Source of the DNA: Magnetococcales bacterium
Lineage (GTDB): Bacteria; Pseudomonadota; Magnetococcia; Magnetococcales; UBA8363
Length of the DNA stretch: 29,965 nt
Direction of reading: 5' to 3'
Assembly: GCA_015232865.1 (NCBI GenBank)
Contig: JADFYU010000028.1
Coordinates: 1-29,965 of the forward strand
The notes under the pieces are model-generated. The model was not told the origin of the DNA and did not search any database. It saw only the letters and a program-made list of their open reading frames with translations. Below, in pieces: positions 14,339-22,997 of the stretch. A program made the translations under genes and the position numbers. Numbering within the stretch: position 1 is the first letter of the stretch; every line of letters starts with the position of its first letter.

Positions 14339-15220
14339 TCACTGAGCCAGGTCTGATGGACAATGATCAAACTGATCAGCACGGAGCATCGCCTCTTCGA
14401 TGACTTGGTATTCTTGATGGTTTGTCTGGAAAAAACCATTTATTTTTAAAACTTTGAAAGCATCTTGCTCTTTCATGTCCAGCATTACCGACCGGAGTGC
14501 CGTATATATCTCTTCATCTAACCCACCACGGACCAACCACGGCTTGGTGACATTTTCGAAACGGTATAGAATACGAAGGTCATCGCTTTTTTCGTTTCTT
14601 TTGTGAAACGTTGACTCCTTGAGAGATCCGGCATCATATCGTCCCATCGCCACCCCTGTGAACACGTTGTCATGACGGTCCAAGTAATCAAAATTTTTTA
14701 AATCCTTAGAACAAATTCCTGCTCTCATCAGCTCTAATTGGGCCAGGTATCTTCCAATGGTCGATACCCTGCTCCCGAAGGCGAAGCTTTTTGCTTTCAG
14801 GTCAGACAAATTTTGCAAGGGGCTATCTTTTCGCACAACAATCAACCCTTCAAATCTCTTTTTTCCACTTTTGTTTTCCATGGCCAGAAGCTGGATCGAG
14901 GGGTTTTGCTGTTTGGCAAGAAGATAGGAAGCCGGACCAAGCCGCCCGAAATCAACGGCCCCATCCACAAATGCTTGTATTGATTCCTCATAGGTTCTAA
15001 AAACCTTGAATGTGACTCTAACCGGTCTACGCAATTTTACCGCCAAATCGTTTTCGAGAACGTCGAGAATGGGCAAGATCTTTTGTGCGACGACCTTTGG
15101 ACTGTCGGTTGAGTTGATCCCGAACACAAGGGGGAGCGGTGACGGCTCTCCACCGCTTTTGCTCACTGGAAAAGCCACACTACAGAGAAAGAGAAAAGCA
15201 ACAAAAAACCTGAGATTCAT
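14339..15220 (-). CDS. PhnD/transferrin-family periplasmic binding protein
   Basis: 293 residues. I start at the ATG at 15220, which is preceded by AAGGCG and gives a clean signal peptide (MNLRFFVAFLFLCSVAFPVS). The open frame runs another 60 codons upstream, into the palindromic repeat, and that extension lacks a signal sequence. The mature protein shows the PhnD-like type 2 binding fold: a LVFGINSTDSPKVVAQK opening, VDFGRLGPASYLLAKQ in the first lobe, a diverged Ser/Thr-Gly phosphate-loop equivalent (SFAFGSRVSTIGRYLA), and VAMGRYDAGSLKES before the second hinge. Phosphonate transporters use this fold, but here the downstream partner is a histidine kinase and no permease or ATPase is present. 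It is therefore more likely a sensory binding protein. The ligand cannot be told from sequence. Confidence 0.85.
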   Translation of the reverse strand: MNLRFFVAFLFLCSVAFPVSKSGGEPSPLPLVFGINSTDSPKVVAQKILPILDVLENDLAVKLRRPVRVTFKVFRTYEESIQAFVDGAVDFGRLGPASYLLAKQQNPSIQLLAMENKSGKKRFEGLIVVRKDSPLQNLSDLKAKSFAFGSRVSTIGRYLAQLELMRAGICSKDLKNFDYLDRHDNVFTGVAMGRYDAGSLKESTFHKRNEKSDDLRILYRFENVTKPWLVRGGLDEEIYTALRSVMLDMKEQDAFKVLKINGFFQTNHQEYQVIEEAMLRADQFDHCPSDLAQ

Positions 15221-15316
15221 AAACTTTCGCCTTGTCTTTTCAACCCGGAAACAGCGGTTGGCGGTGCATGCATGGTGCGATCCATGGACCTGTCTGCCAA
15301 GTGCCAGGCACCTGAT

Positions 15317-15492
15317 GATAATCCTAGATCCGGCAGTTGGAAGTGCGTAAGCGGTGCAACATATTGGTTTATCTGGTGAACTAGAAAAAATCGAAGTCAC
15401 CTTATTGGTGATGAGACTTTTTTCTAGTTGGCCAGGTGAATCAAGAGGTTGTACCGATTGCGTGCTTACAATTGCCGGATCTAGGATAATAG
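15317..15492. repeat. Palindromic MITE/REP-like element, near full length
   Basis: The 176-bp segment is an imperfect inverted repeat across its length. 15321-15335 is a perfect 15-base complement of 15473-15487. Inside it, GTGCGTAAGCGGTGCAAC (left) answers the complement of GTTGTACCGATTGCGTGC (right), and GAACTAGAAAAAA answers TTTTTTCTAGTTGG near the centre. It lies between the PhnD-like gene and anmK, has no coding capacity, and shares sequence with three other intergenic sites in the window. Target-site duplications are not obvious. Confidence 0.75.
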
Positions 15493-15504
15493 CCGTTTCC
15501 AGGT

Positions 15505-16629
15505 TTAATGGTGGATCGCGCCCAAAACCGCCGCCTGTTTTGCTCCGGTCGCACCGGGGAGCGACGAAGTCAGCCCTTTTAAGGTTCTCACCGCAAACCA
15601 GGCAAAAAACTGACTCTCCAGAGAGTCGGAATCCATCCCCAACTCATGACTGGGGATTAATTCGACACCCGGCAAATTCCGGCCGAGCATCGCCAGTAAC
15701 GTCGGATTACGCCCACCACCACCACAGATAATCAGGCGACATCCATCGGTTTTTTTAAATAAACGGTGACAAGCCAGCGCGACCGAGTCGGCCGTAAACT
15801 GGGTCAAGGTGGCCAGACCGTCCCGATTGATCAAGTGTGGAAACTGGGTGAGAAATTGATCCAGATATTCCCGACCAAACACCTCCCGTCCGGTCGATTT
15901 GGGAAAAGGACGAGCCAGATAAGGATGGGCCATCAGCCATAATAAACCCTTTTCATCCACCTCTCCCAGGGCGGCCCCTTGACCATGATGGTCATAGTTC
16001 CGGCCCCCCTCATCCGGGTCTGATATCTGAGCCGCCAACAGATCGATCAAACTGTTGGCCGGGCCGGTATCCCCCGCAATCAAGGTAAAGGCATCGGTGC
16101 CCAGCAGGGTCAGGTTGGCAATGCCACCGAGGTTCAGAACACCACAGGAGTATCCGTTGGCGGAAAAAACAGCCTGATGAAAAAGTGGCGCCAACGGCGC
16201 ACCCTCCCCCCCTCTTGCCAGATCAGCCTGACGAAAATCGGCGATGGTTTTTATCCCGGTCCGAGCTGCAATTATGGCCGGATTGCCAATCTGTAAGGTG
16301 AAATCTGGTGGACGATGACGGATGGTCTGACCATGACTGCCAATGACATCAACCAGATCTGGACTGATGCCGGCCTTTTTGCAGACGGCAAAAGCGGCGT
16401 CGGCAAAAAGCACTCCCAATTGCCGGTCCAACCGACCCATACGATCGATCTCGTTGGGGCCCGGTTGATACAGGCTTAGAATCTCCTGGCGGATTTCCGG
16501 CGGATAGGATCGCTCTACCGCCGCCAGAAGAGTTGGAACCCCCACCCCATCGGTACGAATCAATGCCCCATCGATCCCGTCTGCCGAAGTTCCCGATATC
16601 AAGCCAATCGCCAGCATAGAACCATCCAT
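15505..16629 (-). CDS. anmK: Anhydro-N-acetylmuramic acid kinase
   Basis: 374 residues, typical for AnmK. The enzyme phosphorylates and opens 1,6-anhydro-MurNAc released during murein turnover, giving MurNAc-6-phosphate for peptidoglycan recycling in the cytoplasm. The N-terminal ATP-binding signature reads LISGTSADGID (10-20). Further family blocks are IGSHGQTIRHRPP (96-107), QIGNPAIIAARTG, ADFRQADLARGGEGAPLAPLFHQ (split across 129-151) and LNLGGIANLTLL. The catalytic Asp is at 186 in GDTGPANSLID, and a CGGGGRNPTL block is near the C-terminus. The start at 16629 has a GGGGG ribosome site 7-8 bases upstream; an in-frame ATG four codons later is a weaker choice. The gene is divergent from tyrS. 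Its stop codon lies 13 bases from the palindromic repeat. Confidence 0.96.
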   Translation of the reverse strand: MDGSMLAIGLISGTSADGIDGALIRTDGVGVPTLLAAVERSYPPEIRQEILSLYQPGPNEIDRMGRLDRQLGVLFADAAFAVCKKAGISPDLVDVIGSHGQTIRHRPPDFTLQIGNPAIIAARTGIKTIADFRQADLARGGEGAPLAPLFHQAVFSANGYSCGVLNLGGIANLTLLGTDAFTLIAGDTGPANSLIDLLAAQISDPDEGGRNYDHHGQGAALGEVDEKGLLWLMAHPYLARPFPKSTGREVFGREYLDQFLTQFPHLINRDGLATLTQFTADSVALACHRLFKKTDGCRLIICGGGGRNPTLLAMLGRNLPGVELIPSHELGMDSDSLESQFFAWFAVRTLKGLTSSLPGATGAKQAAVLGAIHH

Positions 16630-16863
16630 TTCAGACCCCCAAGTTTGATTTATCCCATTTTATTGTTTATTCTAAAAAATTCTTGACCTGGCCCAAACCT
16701 GCCCCCTCTTCTGAAACCCAATCTGCCATATCCCATCCGGGGCAAGAACCATTCAGCCAAAAAATCGGATGAATTGTATACGAGTTCTTTTTTATCAACG
16801 GCCCAATTGTGTTATAAATAATGATCGCTTTTGACATTCTAATCAACTTGGGCAGCAGAAGAT

Positions 16864-18078
16864 ATGAAATCCGTACGAGAACAGATGGCCATTATTCGCC
16901 GAGGCAGTGCCAACATCATCTCTGAAGAGGAACTTGAGAATAAATTAGCCCAGGCCATTGAGACCAAAACCCCTCTGCGCATTAAAGCCGGGTTCGATCC
17001 CACCGCCCCCGATCTACATCTGGGACACACGGTCCTGCTACAAAAACTACGTCAGTTTCAGGAGTTGGGTCACCACATTCTTTTCCTGATCGGTGATTTT
17101 ACCGGACTGATCGGTGATCCGACCGGCAAAAACGAAACACGAAAGCCTCTGGACAAAGCCCAGATTGCCGTCAATGCCGAGACCTATAAGGAGCAGGTTT
17201 TCAAAATTCTTGATCCAGCCGTAACCGAGGTGGTCTTCAACAGCACCTGGATGGAAAAGATAAGTGCCTCCGGCATGATTCAACTGACCGCACAGCTGAC
17301 GGTCGCCCGGATGTTGGAACGAGATGACTTTAGCAAACGTTACCAAGAAAACCGGCCTATCGGTATCCACGAATTTCTCTATCCGCTGATCCAGGGCTAC
17401 GATTCCGTTGCTTTAAAAGCCGACGTCGAATTGGGTGGAACCGATCAGACCTTTAATCTTCTGATGGGTCGAGAGCTGCAAAAAAATGCTGGACAACCCC
17501 CCCAATGCGTCTTGACCATGCCCATCCTCGAAGGGCTGGATGGGGTGCAAAAAATGTCCAAGAGCCTGAACAACTACATTGGCATCAAAGATCCGGCCAG
17601 TGAGATTTTTGGCAAAATCATGTCCATTTCCGACGAGTTGATGTGGCGCTACTATGAGTTGCTTTCCGATCTCTCTCTGGAGGAGATCACCGACCTGCAT
17701 CGGCGGGTTGACCGGGAAGAAGAGCACCCCATGGAGGCTAAAAAACTCCTAGCCCAAGAGGTGGCCGGCCGTTTTCACGATGCCGACTCCGCCCGCCAGG
17801 CCAGGCTTGATTTTGAATCCCTCTTTAAAAAGAGAGAGACCCCGGATGATATTCCCGAGGTGGAAATTGCCGGACAAGGGGGAGAGTTGGGGTTGGCGAC
17901 AGTCATGCGCGAGGCCGGATTGGTCCAATCCAGCAGTGACGGATTGCGCATGATTCGCCAAAATGCCGTCTCCATCGACGGCGAGAAAACCACCGATACC
18001 CGTAAAGTCCTGCTGGCAGGAGAGCGCGTATTGCTCAAAGTCGGCAAACGAAAGTTCAGCTACGTCACGATTGTCTGA
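16864..18078 (+). CDS. tyrS: Tyrosyl-tRNA synthetase
   Basis: 404 residues. A class I synthetase that charges tRNA-Tyr in the cytosol. The HIGH-type motif is HLGH at 52-55 (in [14 protein letters not shown]) and the KMSKS loop is intact at 230-234 ([13 protein letters not shown]). Tyrosine-site segments [13 protein letters not shown] and [13 protein letters not shown] are present. The C-terminal ~65 residues form an S4-like RNA-binding domain ([10 protein letters not shown], then [16 protein letters not shown]). The true KMSKS rather than KFGKS places it in the second bacterial TyrRS subgroup. The ATG has only a weak AGAAG ribosome site. The gene converges on rpmE through a shared terminator and lies next to anmK, an order also seen in pseudomonads. 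Confidence 0.97.
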   Translation: MKSVREQMAIIRRGSANIISEEELENKLAQAIETKTPLRIKAGFDPTAPDLHLGHTVLLQKLRQFQELGHHILFLIGDFTGLIGDPTGKNETRKPLDKAQIAVNAETYKEQVFKILDPAVTEVVFNSTWMEKISASGMIQLTAQLTVARMLERDDFSKRYQENRPIGIHEFLYPLIQGYDSVALKADVELGGTDQTFNLLMGRELQKNAGQPPQCVLTMPILEGLDGVQKMSKSLNNYIGIKDPASEIFGKIMSISDELMWRYYELLSDLSLEEITDLHRRVDREEEHPMEAKKLLAQEVAGRFHDADSARQARLDFESLFKKRETPDDIPEVEIAGQGGELGLATVMREAGLVQSSSDGLRMIRQNAVSIDGEKTTDTRKVLLAGERVLLKVGKRKFSYVTIV

Positions 18079-18144
18079 TTCCAAACCAGACGCACGCGCA
18101 AGACCGGTCCCCGAATGATTCGGCAACCCACGGAAAAAGTAGAA

Positions 18145-18189
18145 AAACACCAAAAGCCCCCCTTGATTTAAGGGGGGCTTTTGGTGTTT
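18145..18189. terminator. Bidirectional terminator between tyrS and rpmE
   Basis: A 20-bp perfect stem (18145-18164 with 18170-18189) closes a 5-base loop. It has a GC core of six C/G pairs flanked by A/T tracts on both sides, so either strand gives a hairpin followed by a U-rich stretch. It sits between the convergent tyrS and rpmE genes and can end both transcripts. Confidence 0.9.
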
Positions 18190-18206
18190 GACCCATGCGG
18201 TTTGGC

Positions 18207-18425
18207 TTATTGGGCCGCTTCAGCCTCAATGCCATATTTACGTCTGAACCGCTCAATCCGGCCAGCCGTATCGACCAGTTTATGTTTGCCGGTATAGAAG
18301 GGGTGGCAATTGGAGCAGACACCCAAAACCTGATCCCCTCCGGTCGAACGAGTCTTGATGACATTATCGCAGCCAGAGCAGGTATAAGTCACGTCTTCAT
18401 ATTTTGGATGAATATCCTGTTTCAT
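18207..18425 (-). CDS. rpmE: Ribosomal protein L31, zinc-binding type
   Basis: 72 residues ([20 protein letters not shown]...). L31 bridges the two ribosomal subunits. Four cysteines, C16/C19 and C37/C40 (TCSGC and VCSNC), make this the zinc-containing form rather than the C-minus paralogue. CHPFYTGK and the basic [10 protein letters not shown] end are typical. It begins 21 bases after the rho stop codon, with an AAGGAAAG ribosome site, so it is probably read from the rho transcript. Confidence 0.96.
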   Translation of the reverse strand: MKQDIHPKYEDVTYTCSGCDNVIKTRSTGGDQVLGVCSNCHPFYTGKHKLVDTAGRIERFRRKYGIEAEAAQ

Positions 18426-18446
18426 AATGCTTTCCTTCTTGTTTCG

Positions 18447-19703
18447 TCAGTTGTTCATGCTATCGAAAAATTCGAGATTATTCTTGGTTGCTTTCACTTT
18501 GTCCAGTAAAAAACTCATTGAATCTTGTGGACCCATGGGTAAAAGGACTCTGCGCAAGACCCAGAGCTTCTTCAGTTCGTCTTTGGTAGTCAGCAACTCC
18601 TCTTTGCGGGTTCCGGATTTGGCGATCTCGATGGCGGGGAAAATTCGTTTATCCACCAATTTACGATCCAAATGCAACTCCATATTGCCGGTGCCTTTAA
18701 ACTCTTCAAAAATCACCTCATCCATCCGAGAGCCCGTATCGACCAGGGCGGTAGCGATGATGGTCAGTGAGCCACCCTCTTCTATGTTGCGAGCCGCGCC
18801 AAAAAAACGTTTGGGACGATGTAGAGCATTGGCATCGATACCACCAGAGAGCACCTTTCCCGATGAGGGAGCCACTGTGTTGTAGGCTCGTGCCAGACGG
18901 GTGATGGAGTCCAACAAAATCACCACGTCCAACTTATGCTCAACCAGTCGTTTGGCTTTTTCGATCACCATCTCGGCGACCTGAACATGACGGGTAGCCG
19001 GCTCGTCAAAGGTGGAGGCCACCACCTCACCCTTCACCGAACGTCTCATGTCCGTCACCTCTTCGGGTCGCTCGTCGATGAGCAAAACCTGGAGATGAAC
19101 CTCTGGATGATTTTCTGCGATGGCGTGAGCAATACTCTGCATCAACATGGTTTTACCGGTACGAGGCTGAGCGACGATCAAGCCTCGCTGACCTTTGCCG
19201 ATGGGACAGATCAGATCGATGACCCGCGTCCCCACATCCTCACTGGGGGCCTCCTCCACCTCCATGATCAACCGTTGATCGGGATAGAGGGGGGTCAGGT
19301 TATCAAAAAATATCTTGCCCTTGGATTTTGCGGCCTCTTCATAGTTGATTTTTTCAACCCGAAGCAGAGCAAAGTAACGTTCCCCCTCTTTGGGAGAGCG
19401 AATCTGACCCTCGATGACATCACCGGTACGCAGACCAAAACGGCGAATCTGTGAGGGAGAGACATAGATATCGTCGGGTCCGGGCAGATAGTTGGTGTCC
19501 GGTGCACGTAAAAATCCAAATCCATCTTGAAGAACCTCCAGCACCCCTTCGCCATAAATCTGGCCTTTATTGGTGCTCTCCGCCTTGAGAATGCCGTAAA
19601 CCAACTCTTGTCGGCGCATACCGTTCATCCCCTCGACGTTTTTTTCGACGGCTAGGGCGGTAAGATCAGCAACACTCATCTTTTTCAAAGTCTTGAGATT
19701 CAT
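18447..19703 (-). CDS. rho: Transcription termination factor Rho
   Basis: 418 residues from the ATG at 19703; E. coli Rho is 419. Rho is a hexameric RNA-dependent ATPase that ends untranslated transcripts. The start is chosen because [14 protein letters not shown] aligns with the family N-terminus. The frame stays open another 33 codons to a TTG at 19802, and an in-frame ATG at 19748 is possible, but neither has a ribosome site. Domains: N-terminal helical region (1-47), cold-shock RNA-binding domain with GFGFLR (61-66) and [16 protein letters not shown], then the RecA-like ATPase with P-loop QPRTGKT (179-185), [27 protein letters not shown], a Q loop with SGGIDANAL and an R loop near [20 protein letters not shown]. 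It precedes rpmE as an operon. A long leader (next entries) would fit autogenous control. Confidence 0.97.
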   Translation of the reverse strand: MNLKTLKKMSVADLTALAVEKNVEGMNGMRRQELVYGILKAESTNKGQIYGEGVLEVLQDGFGFLRAPDTNYLPGPDDIYVSPSQIRRFGLRTGDVIEGQIRSPKEGERYFALLRVEKINYEEAAKSKGKIFFDNLTPLYPDQRLIMEVEEAPSEDVGTRVIDLICPIGKGQRGLIVAQPRTGKTMLMQSIAHAIAENHPEVHLQVLLIDERPEEVTDMRRSVKGEVVASTFDEPATRHVQVAEMVIEKAKRLVEHKLDVVILLDSITRLARAYNTVAPSSGKVLSGGIDANALHRPKRFFGAARNIEEGGSLTIIATALVDTGSRMDEVIFEEFKGTGNMELHLDRKLVDKRIFPAIEIAKSGTRKEELLTTKDELKKLWVLRRVLLPMGPQDSMSFLLDKVKATKNNLEFFDSMNN

Positions 19704-20166
19704 GGTTGCGGTTTGTTCTGAATTGACGGCTGGTTTTTTTGTTGGCATGTTTTTGTCGTTTTGATCAGGAGGGTTTTTGAGAGTTTTCAAAGATTGCGTC
19801 AAGCCATTATATCAGGTGGTGACTAGAACAGGGGAGATGCCCGCCATACCCACTCAACCCAAAATCAGTAAGGGAAAGTCGTAAAATTGACCCAACAGAT
19901 GATTTATAATGAAATCGCAAACCGGATAAGACTGGGTTCGCATGGAGACAACGAGATGTTATGTGAACACGGTTCTTTTTATTCAGCCGCAATAAACGTG
20001 TAACGAATCCGTCGTAACTGAGGTATGAACCTAATATCCATCGGGTTTAAAGTCAATCAATTATTCACGTTCTGTGCGTATTTTTGCTCTATCCACCCTT
20101 CGTCCAACCGCCAAACAAAACAGCAACCTATTAATATTGTTGCCGATTAAAAAAACCACCACACCC
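19704..20166. other. 463-base intergenic region upstream of rho
   Basis: It lies between the end of coaE and the chosen start of rho. It holds the candidate promoter at 20028-20056 and a second -10-like TATAAT at 19806-19811. On the minus strand it has only weak short ORFs, such as one of 29 codons starting near the CCATG around 19943 and one of 61 codons with a TTG start at 19992; neither has a convincing ribosome site. E. coli rho has a long leader with a small ORF and autogenous termination, so the length here is suggestive, but no conserved element is recognised. Confidence 0.4.
20028..20056 (-). promoter_or_regulatory. Candidate sigma-70 promoter for rho
   Basis: Read on the minus strand, TTGACT (20056-20051) is followed after exactly 17 bases by TAGGTT (20033-20028). 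The -35 matches five of six consensus bases and the -10 three of six. Transcription from here would give a leader of about 320 bases before the rho ATG. A separate TATAAT at 19811-19806, without a good -35, is an alternative closer promoter. Confidence 0.4.
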
Positions 20167-20862
20167 CTATCCAACAACCGAAAATCCCCCGCTCTTGGCT
20201 AGAAAAACCACTTCCCGCCAAAGTTCGACCACCTGTTTCAGGGTCTGAGCCGGCGTGCCGCTGTTGTCGATGGTCCGATCGGCACGGGCTATTTTTTCCT
20301 GTTCGGAGAGTTGCGCCGCAATGACTCCGCGCTTATCCCGATCGCTCATGTTGGAGCGTTGGGAGAGTCGTTGCCACTGTCGATCCGCCCCGCAGAATAC
20401 CGTCACGGTCAGATCATATTCCACCTCGGCCCCTGTTTCGAACAAAAGCGGGATTTCCATGACCACCACCGCCACCTCGGCGGCTAAGAGTTGATTTTTC
20501 CAGGCCAGACAAATTTGTCGATGTTCCCGCTCTATCTTTGGGTGGAGGATCTCCTCCAAAAGATTTTTTTTTGTCGGATCGGAGAAGACCAAAGCGGCCA
20601 GTTTTTTCCGGTCCAGGGGCCGCACCCCACCAGCCTCATCGGATGAAGAGGGTGCCTGCAAAATCGAATCGCCAAATGTCGCAACCACCTCACGCCAACC
20701 GGGACTGCCCGGTTCCACCACTCGACGGGCGGTCTGGTCGGCATCGATGATCCGGGCGCCCTGCCGGGCAAAATAACGGCTGACCGTACTCTTGCCGCAC
20801 CCCATGGAGCCGGTCACGCCGACCCGAAAGAGTCGGCCTGTCGCATCGACCGGAGTCACCAT
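20167..20862 (-). CDS. coaE: Dephospho-CoA kinase
   Basis: 231 residues. It carries out the last step of coenzyme A synthesis, phosphorylating the 3'-hydroxyl of dephospho-CoA with ATP in the cytosol. The P-loop is GSMGCGKST (18-26). The CoA-domain block IIDADQTARRVVEPGSPGW follows, then HPKIEREHRQ and the conserved EIPLLFETGAEVEYD, with a C-terminal RADRTIDNSGT block typical of the family. It is about 25 residues longer than E. coli CoaE, partly from an insertion near residues 69-81 (APSSSDEAGGVRP) and an N-terminal extension. It starts 3 bases after the pilD stop codon, the usual pilD-coaE pair. Confidence 0.95.
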   Translation of the reverse strand: MVTPVDATGRLFRVGVTGSMGCGKSTVSRYFARQGARIIDADQTARRVVEPGSPGWREVVATFGDSILQAPSSSDEAGGVRPLDRKKLAALVFSDPTKKNLLEEILHPKIEREHRQICLAWKNQLLAAEVAVVVMEIPLLFETGAEVEYDLTVTVFCGADRQWQRLSQRSNMSDRDKRGVIAAQLSEQEKIARADRTIDNSGTPAQTLKQVVELWREVVFLAKSGGFSVVG

Positions 20863-20865
20863 GGA

Positions 20866-21669
20866 TCAATAGCCGGGATAGGCGGTACTGAGATACCAGC
20901 TATAGACCGACTCTCCGACAAAAAGATAGAACCAGGCTGCCAGAACCAGGTAGGGGCCAAAGGGGATCGGTTTAGCTCGATCCCGTCCCAGCAGACCAAT
21001 CCAACTCAAGCCGACCACACTACCCATCAGAGCGGCAAAGAAGAGGGTAAACGGCAAAGCCTGCCAACCCAACCAGGCCCCCACCAGACCCAGCAACTTG
21101 ACATCTCCGAAACCCATACCCACTTTGCCGGTGATTTTTTCAAAAATCCAGGCAAACGCCCACAACCCCCCTCCCCCGACAGCCAGACCGAGGAGAGAAT
21201 CCGGCAGCGAGGCCAGGGGAGCCGAGACCTGGGGCAGGGCCGCCAGGATCACGCCGAGGAGCATGCCCGGCAAGGTGATGACATCGGGCAGAATATAGTG
21301 ATAGAGATCGATCATCAGCAGAACGATAAACGCGTATCCCAATACCAACAACGCAATCGACTCCAGGCTATAACCAAAAACCATGACCACCTGTAGGGTA
21401 AGCAGGCCGGTCATGGCTTCGACAAACGGATAGATGGCGGAGATCGACGCCTGACAATGACGGCATTTTCCACGCAAAAGCAGACCCCAACTGATCAAGG
21501 GAATGTTGTCATACCAGGCGATGGAATGGTCACAGTGCGTGCACCGGGAGGCCGGGAAGGCGATATTTTGCTCCAAGGGAATCCGATAGATGCACACATT
21601 GAGAAAACTGCCCCAGAGGGTTCCAAAAAAAAAGGACAGAAAAAAAACAGATTCACCGAAAATTTCCAT
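20866..21669 (-). CDS. pilD: Type IV prepilin peptidase and N-methyltransferase
   Basis: 267 residues, a polytopic inner-membrane aspartyl protease that cleaves prepilin leaders and methylates the new N-terminus. After GSFLNVCIYRIP the cytoplasmic domain has two CxxC motifs (C43/C46 in RCTHC and C69/C72 in CRHC), marking the bifunctional form. The catalytic aspartates are D121 (MIDLYHYILPD) and D189 in the GFGDVKLLG motif. Hydrophobic segments span most of the rest, ending with PFGPYLVLAAW. It serves type IV pili and type II secretion pseudopilins and so links with the secretin at the left edge, although no pilin gene is in the window. It is probably co-transcribed with coaE. The ATG has a GGGAT ribosome-site candidate. 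Confidence 0.95.
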   Translation of the reverse strand: MEIFGESVFFLSFFFGTLWGSFLNVCIYRIPLEQNIAFPASRCTHCDHSIAWYDNIPLISWGLLLRGKCRHCQASISAIYPFVEAMTGLLTLQVVMVFGYSLESIALLVLGYAFIVLLMIDLYHYILPDVITLPGMLLGVILAALPQVSAPLASLPDSLLGLAVGGGGLWAFAWIFEKITGKVGMGFGDVKLLGLVGAWLGWQALPFTLFFAALMGSVVGLSWIGLLGRDRAKPIPFGPYLVLAAWFYLFVGESVYSWYLSTAYPGY

Positions 21670-21859
21670 GGTTGATCCCGTATCGATTCAGCCAAGTGGG
21701 CAAGGGTCGCAGAACAAATCCATCATTCCTCTTGATCTGTACTTTTGGCCCACCTGCTCTTCAATAAATTGACAGGCAATGACATATCCGAACTTTTTCA
21801 GCACAACAGACGGATCAGAACCCGGCGCAACACCTCTCGGGTTGTTTTTTTACGACCCC

Positions 21860-22165
21860 CTATCGAGATGAATCCAATCGCTTGGCCAGCTGTTCCTGCA
21901 TCTGAGCTATTCTGGCAATTTTCTCATTTATTTCCGCTTCTTGGGCGGTTAAAAACCGCAGGGTTGCCGCTTGACGATCCGAAAGTTGAGTGAGCTTGTC
22001 GGCAACGGATTTTTCCTGTTTTTGCACTCGGAGCAACAGACGGGTGTGACGTTCTGAAACCTGTTCTAATTCGGCCTCTACCCGCGACAAGGCCAGCACC
22101 ACCCCACGTTCATCCCCTTCGACCTGTTCCGGGCTTCTCAAGCTAAAAGGCAGACTACGGCGCAT
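21860..22165 (-). CDS. Small coiled-coil protein of unknown function
   Basis: 101 residues. The start at 22165 is supported by a strong GGGGGAGG ribosome site 8 bases upstream; an in-frame ATG six codons earlier overlaps that site and is less likely. After a short N-terminal segment (MRRSLPFSLRSPEQ), residues ~22-99 form one continuous amphipathic helix rich in Glu, Gln, Arg and Leu with heptad-like spacing, so a dimeric or longer coiled coil is expected. No signal peptide, membrane helix or cysteine is present. I do not recognise a family. It lies 190 bases upstream of pilD on the same strand. Confidence 0.65.
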   Translation of the reverse strand: MRRSLPFSLRSPEQVEGDERGVVLALSRVEAELEQVSERHTRLLLRVQKQEKSVADKLTQLSDRQAATLRFLTAQEAEINEKIARIAQMQEQLAKRLDSSR

Positions 22166-22593
22166 AATATGTTCCTCCCCCATCCTATGTTGTCAGACAT
22201 GAAGAACCAGAAAAACAGCAGCCTTTGAATCCAGATTCGGCGGATGGTCGTACGTAAGCGCTACAACCTGTTGATTAAGCGGACAAACAAACAGATTATG
22301 CCCGCAGCGCGGGTCCAACCGACGAATCCCGGTCAAATCACCGAGTCGTTCGAGTGTAGCCCTTCTCGACCATTTCCTCAAGCAATGGCTGCTTGACACA
22401 CGATGGCAAAAGGTTTAGATCTGAATGTGGGTTCGTCGAAGCGATAGTTTAATCGATTTTTTTTCGAACCCTTCCCTATGGCAGCGGCACAGAGGCCCGG
22501 ACAAAACTCAGGCAACACTTTAAAAAACATTTTTTTTCTTAAACAAGCCTGGTTTCAAACACAAATAGAAATCTCGATCAGGAGCAATGAATC
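22166..22593. other. 428-base intergenic region between divergent small genes
   Basis: It holds the partial repeat copy at 22228-22280, a short hairpin CCCGC-AGC-GCGGG at about 22311-22323, and an AT-rich stretch with T tracts ahead of the small gene at 22594. No promoter could be placed with confidence. Open frames here are short and lack ribosome sites. Confidence 0.45.
22228..22280 (+). repeat. Partial left-arm copy of the dispersed palindromic repeat
   Basis: AATCCAGATTCGGCGGATGG followed by CGTAAGCG, CTACAAC and a TTGATTA block matches the left arm of the element at 15317-15375 (ATCCTAGATCCGGCAGTTGG, CGTAAGCG, GTGCAAC, TTGGTTTA). The match is moderate, about two thirds of positions by eye. 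Confidence 0.45.
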
Positions 22594-22944
22594 ATGCCCA
22601 CAGTTGGTAATATATCCAGTCCAGTAATCGCCCAAACCGGCAATGCACCAACTTCTGGCGTCAGCGATCTGGCCCAAACCACCAAGAGCATTACCCACGC
22701 ATCCCGAATCACGCCCGCCAACAAAGCGGGTGAAATTCAACAAACCAGCCGTGAGCCGCGCACCACGCCACCGGCCTTGGCCCAGAAAACTACGGAAGAG
22801 AGCCGATCCGCTCACTTTACGCCCAAGCAAGACCAGGTCAATATCAGCGCCAATGCCCGCGCGGCCAGAAGCCCGGAACCGGTTCAGACCGGAACCACCT
22901 TGGGCGGCATTGAAGTCGGCAACACGGTCAATATTCAAGCCTGA
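22594..22944 (+). CDS. Small, probably disordered protein of unknown function
   Basis: 116 residues. The ATG is preceded by AGGAG at 9-base spacing and the gene is followed at once by a long hairpin, which both support a real gene. The sequence is rich in Thr, Ala, Pro, Gln and Ser, with one Phe and no Tyr, Trp or Cys, so it should be largely disordered. It has no signal peptide or membrane segment. Near the end QDQVNISANARAA resembles the short DxVxIS-xARA-type motif found in some flagellar and FlgM-like proteins, but this is too short to assign. Function is unknown. Confidence 0.6.
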   Translation: MPTVGNISSPVIAQTGNAPTSGVSDLAQTTKSITHASRITPANKAGEIQQTSREPRTTPPALAQKTTEESRSAHFTPKQDQVNISANARAARSPEPVQTGTTLGGIEVGNTVNIQA

Positions 22945-22949
22945 TTTTC

Positions 22950-22997
22950 TTTATCTGCCGTCACCGACAATCCAACCAGTCGGTGACGGCAGATAAA
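22950..22997. terminator. 19-bp perfect hairpin after the small gene
   Basis: 22950-22968 and 22979-22997 are perfect complements around a 10-base loop, starting 5 bases past the stop codon at 22944. No U tract follows directly; the nearest T run is about 20 bases away. It may be a terminator of weak type or a 3'-end stabilising structure, like the one at 10219-10261. Confidence 0.6.

Noticed and set aside
15221..15400. 60-codon N-terminal extension of the PhnD-like gene
   Set aside because: It reads through the palindromic repeat and would bury the signal peptide.
15317..15492. Reading the palindromic element as an insertion sequence
   Set aside because: It is too short and has no transposase frame, so at most it is a non-autonomous element.
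22193..22399. 68-codon frame on the minus strand
   Set aside because: It lies across a repeat fragment with no ribosome site and no recognisable features.
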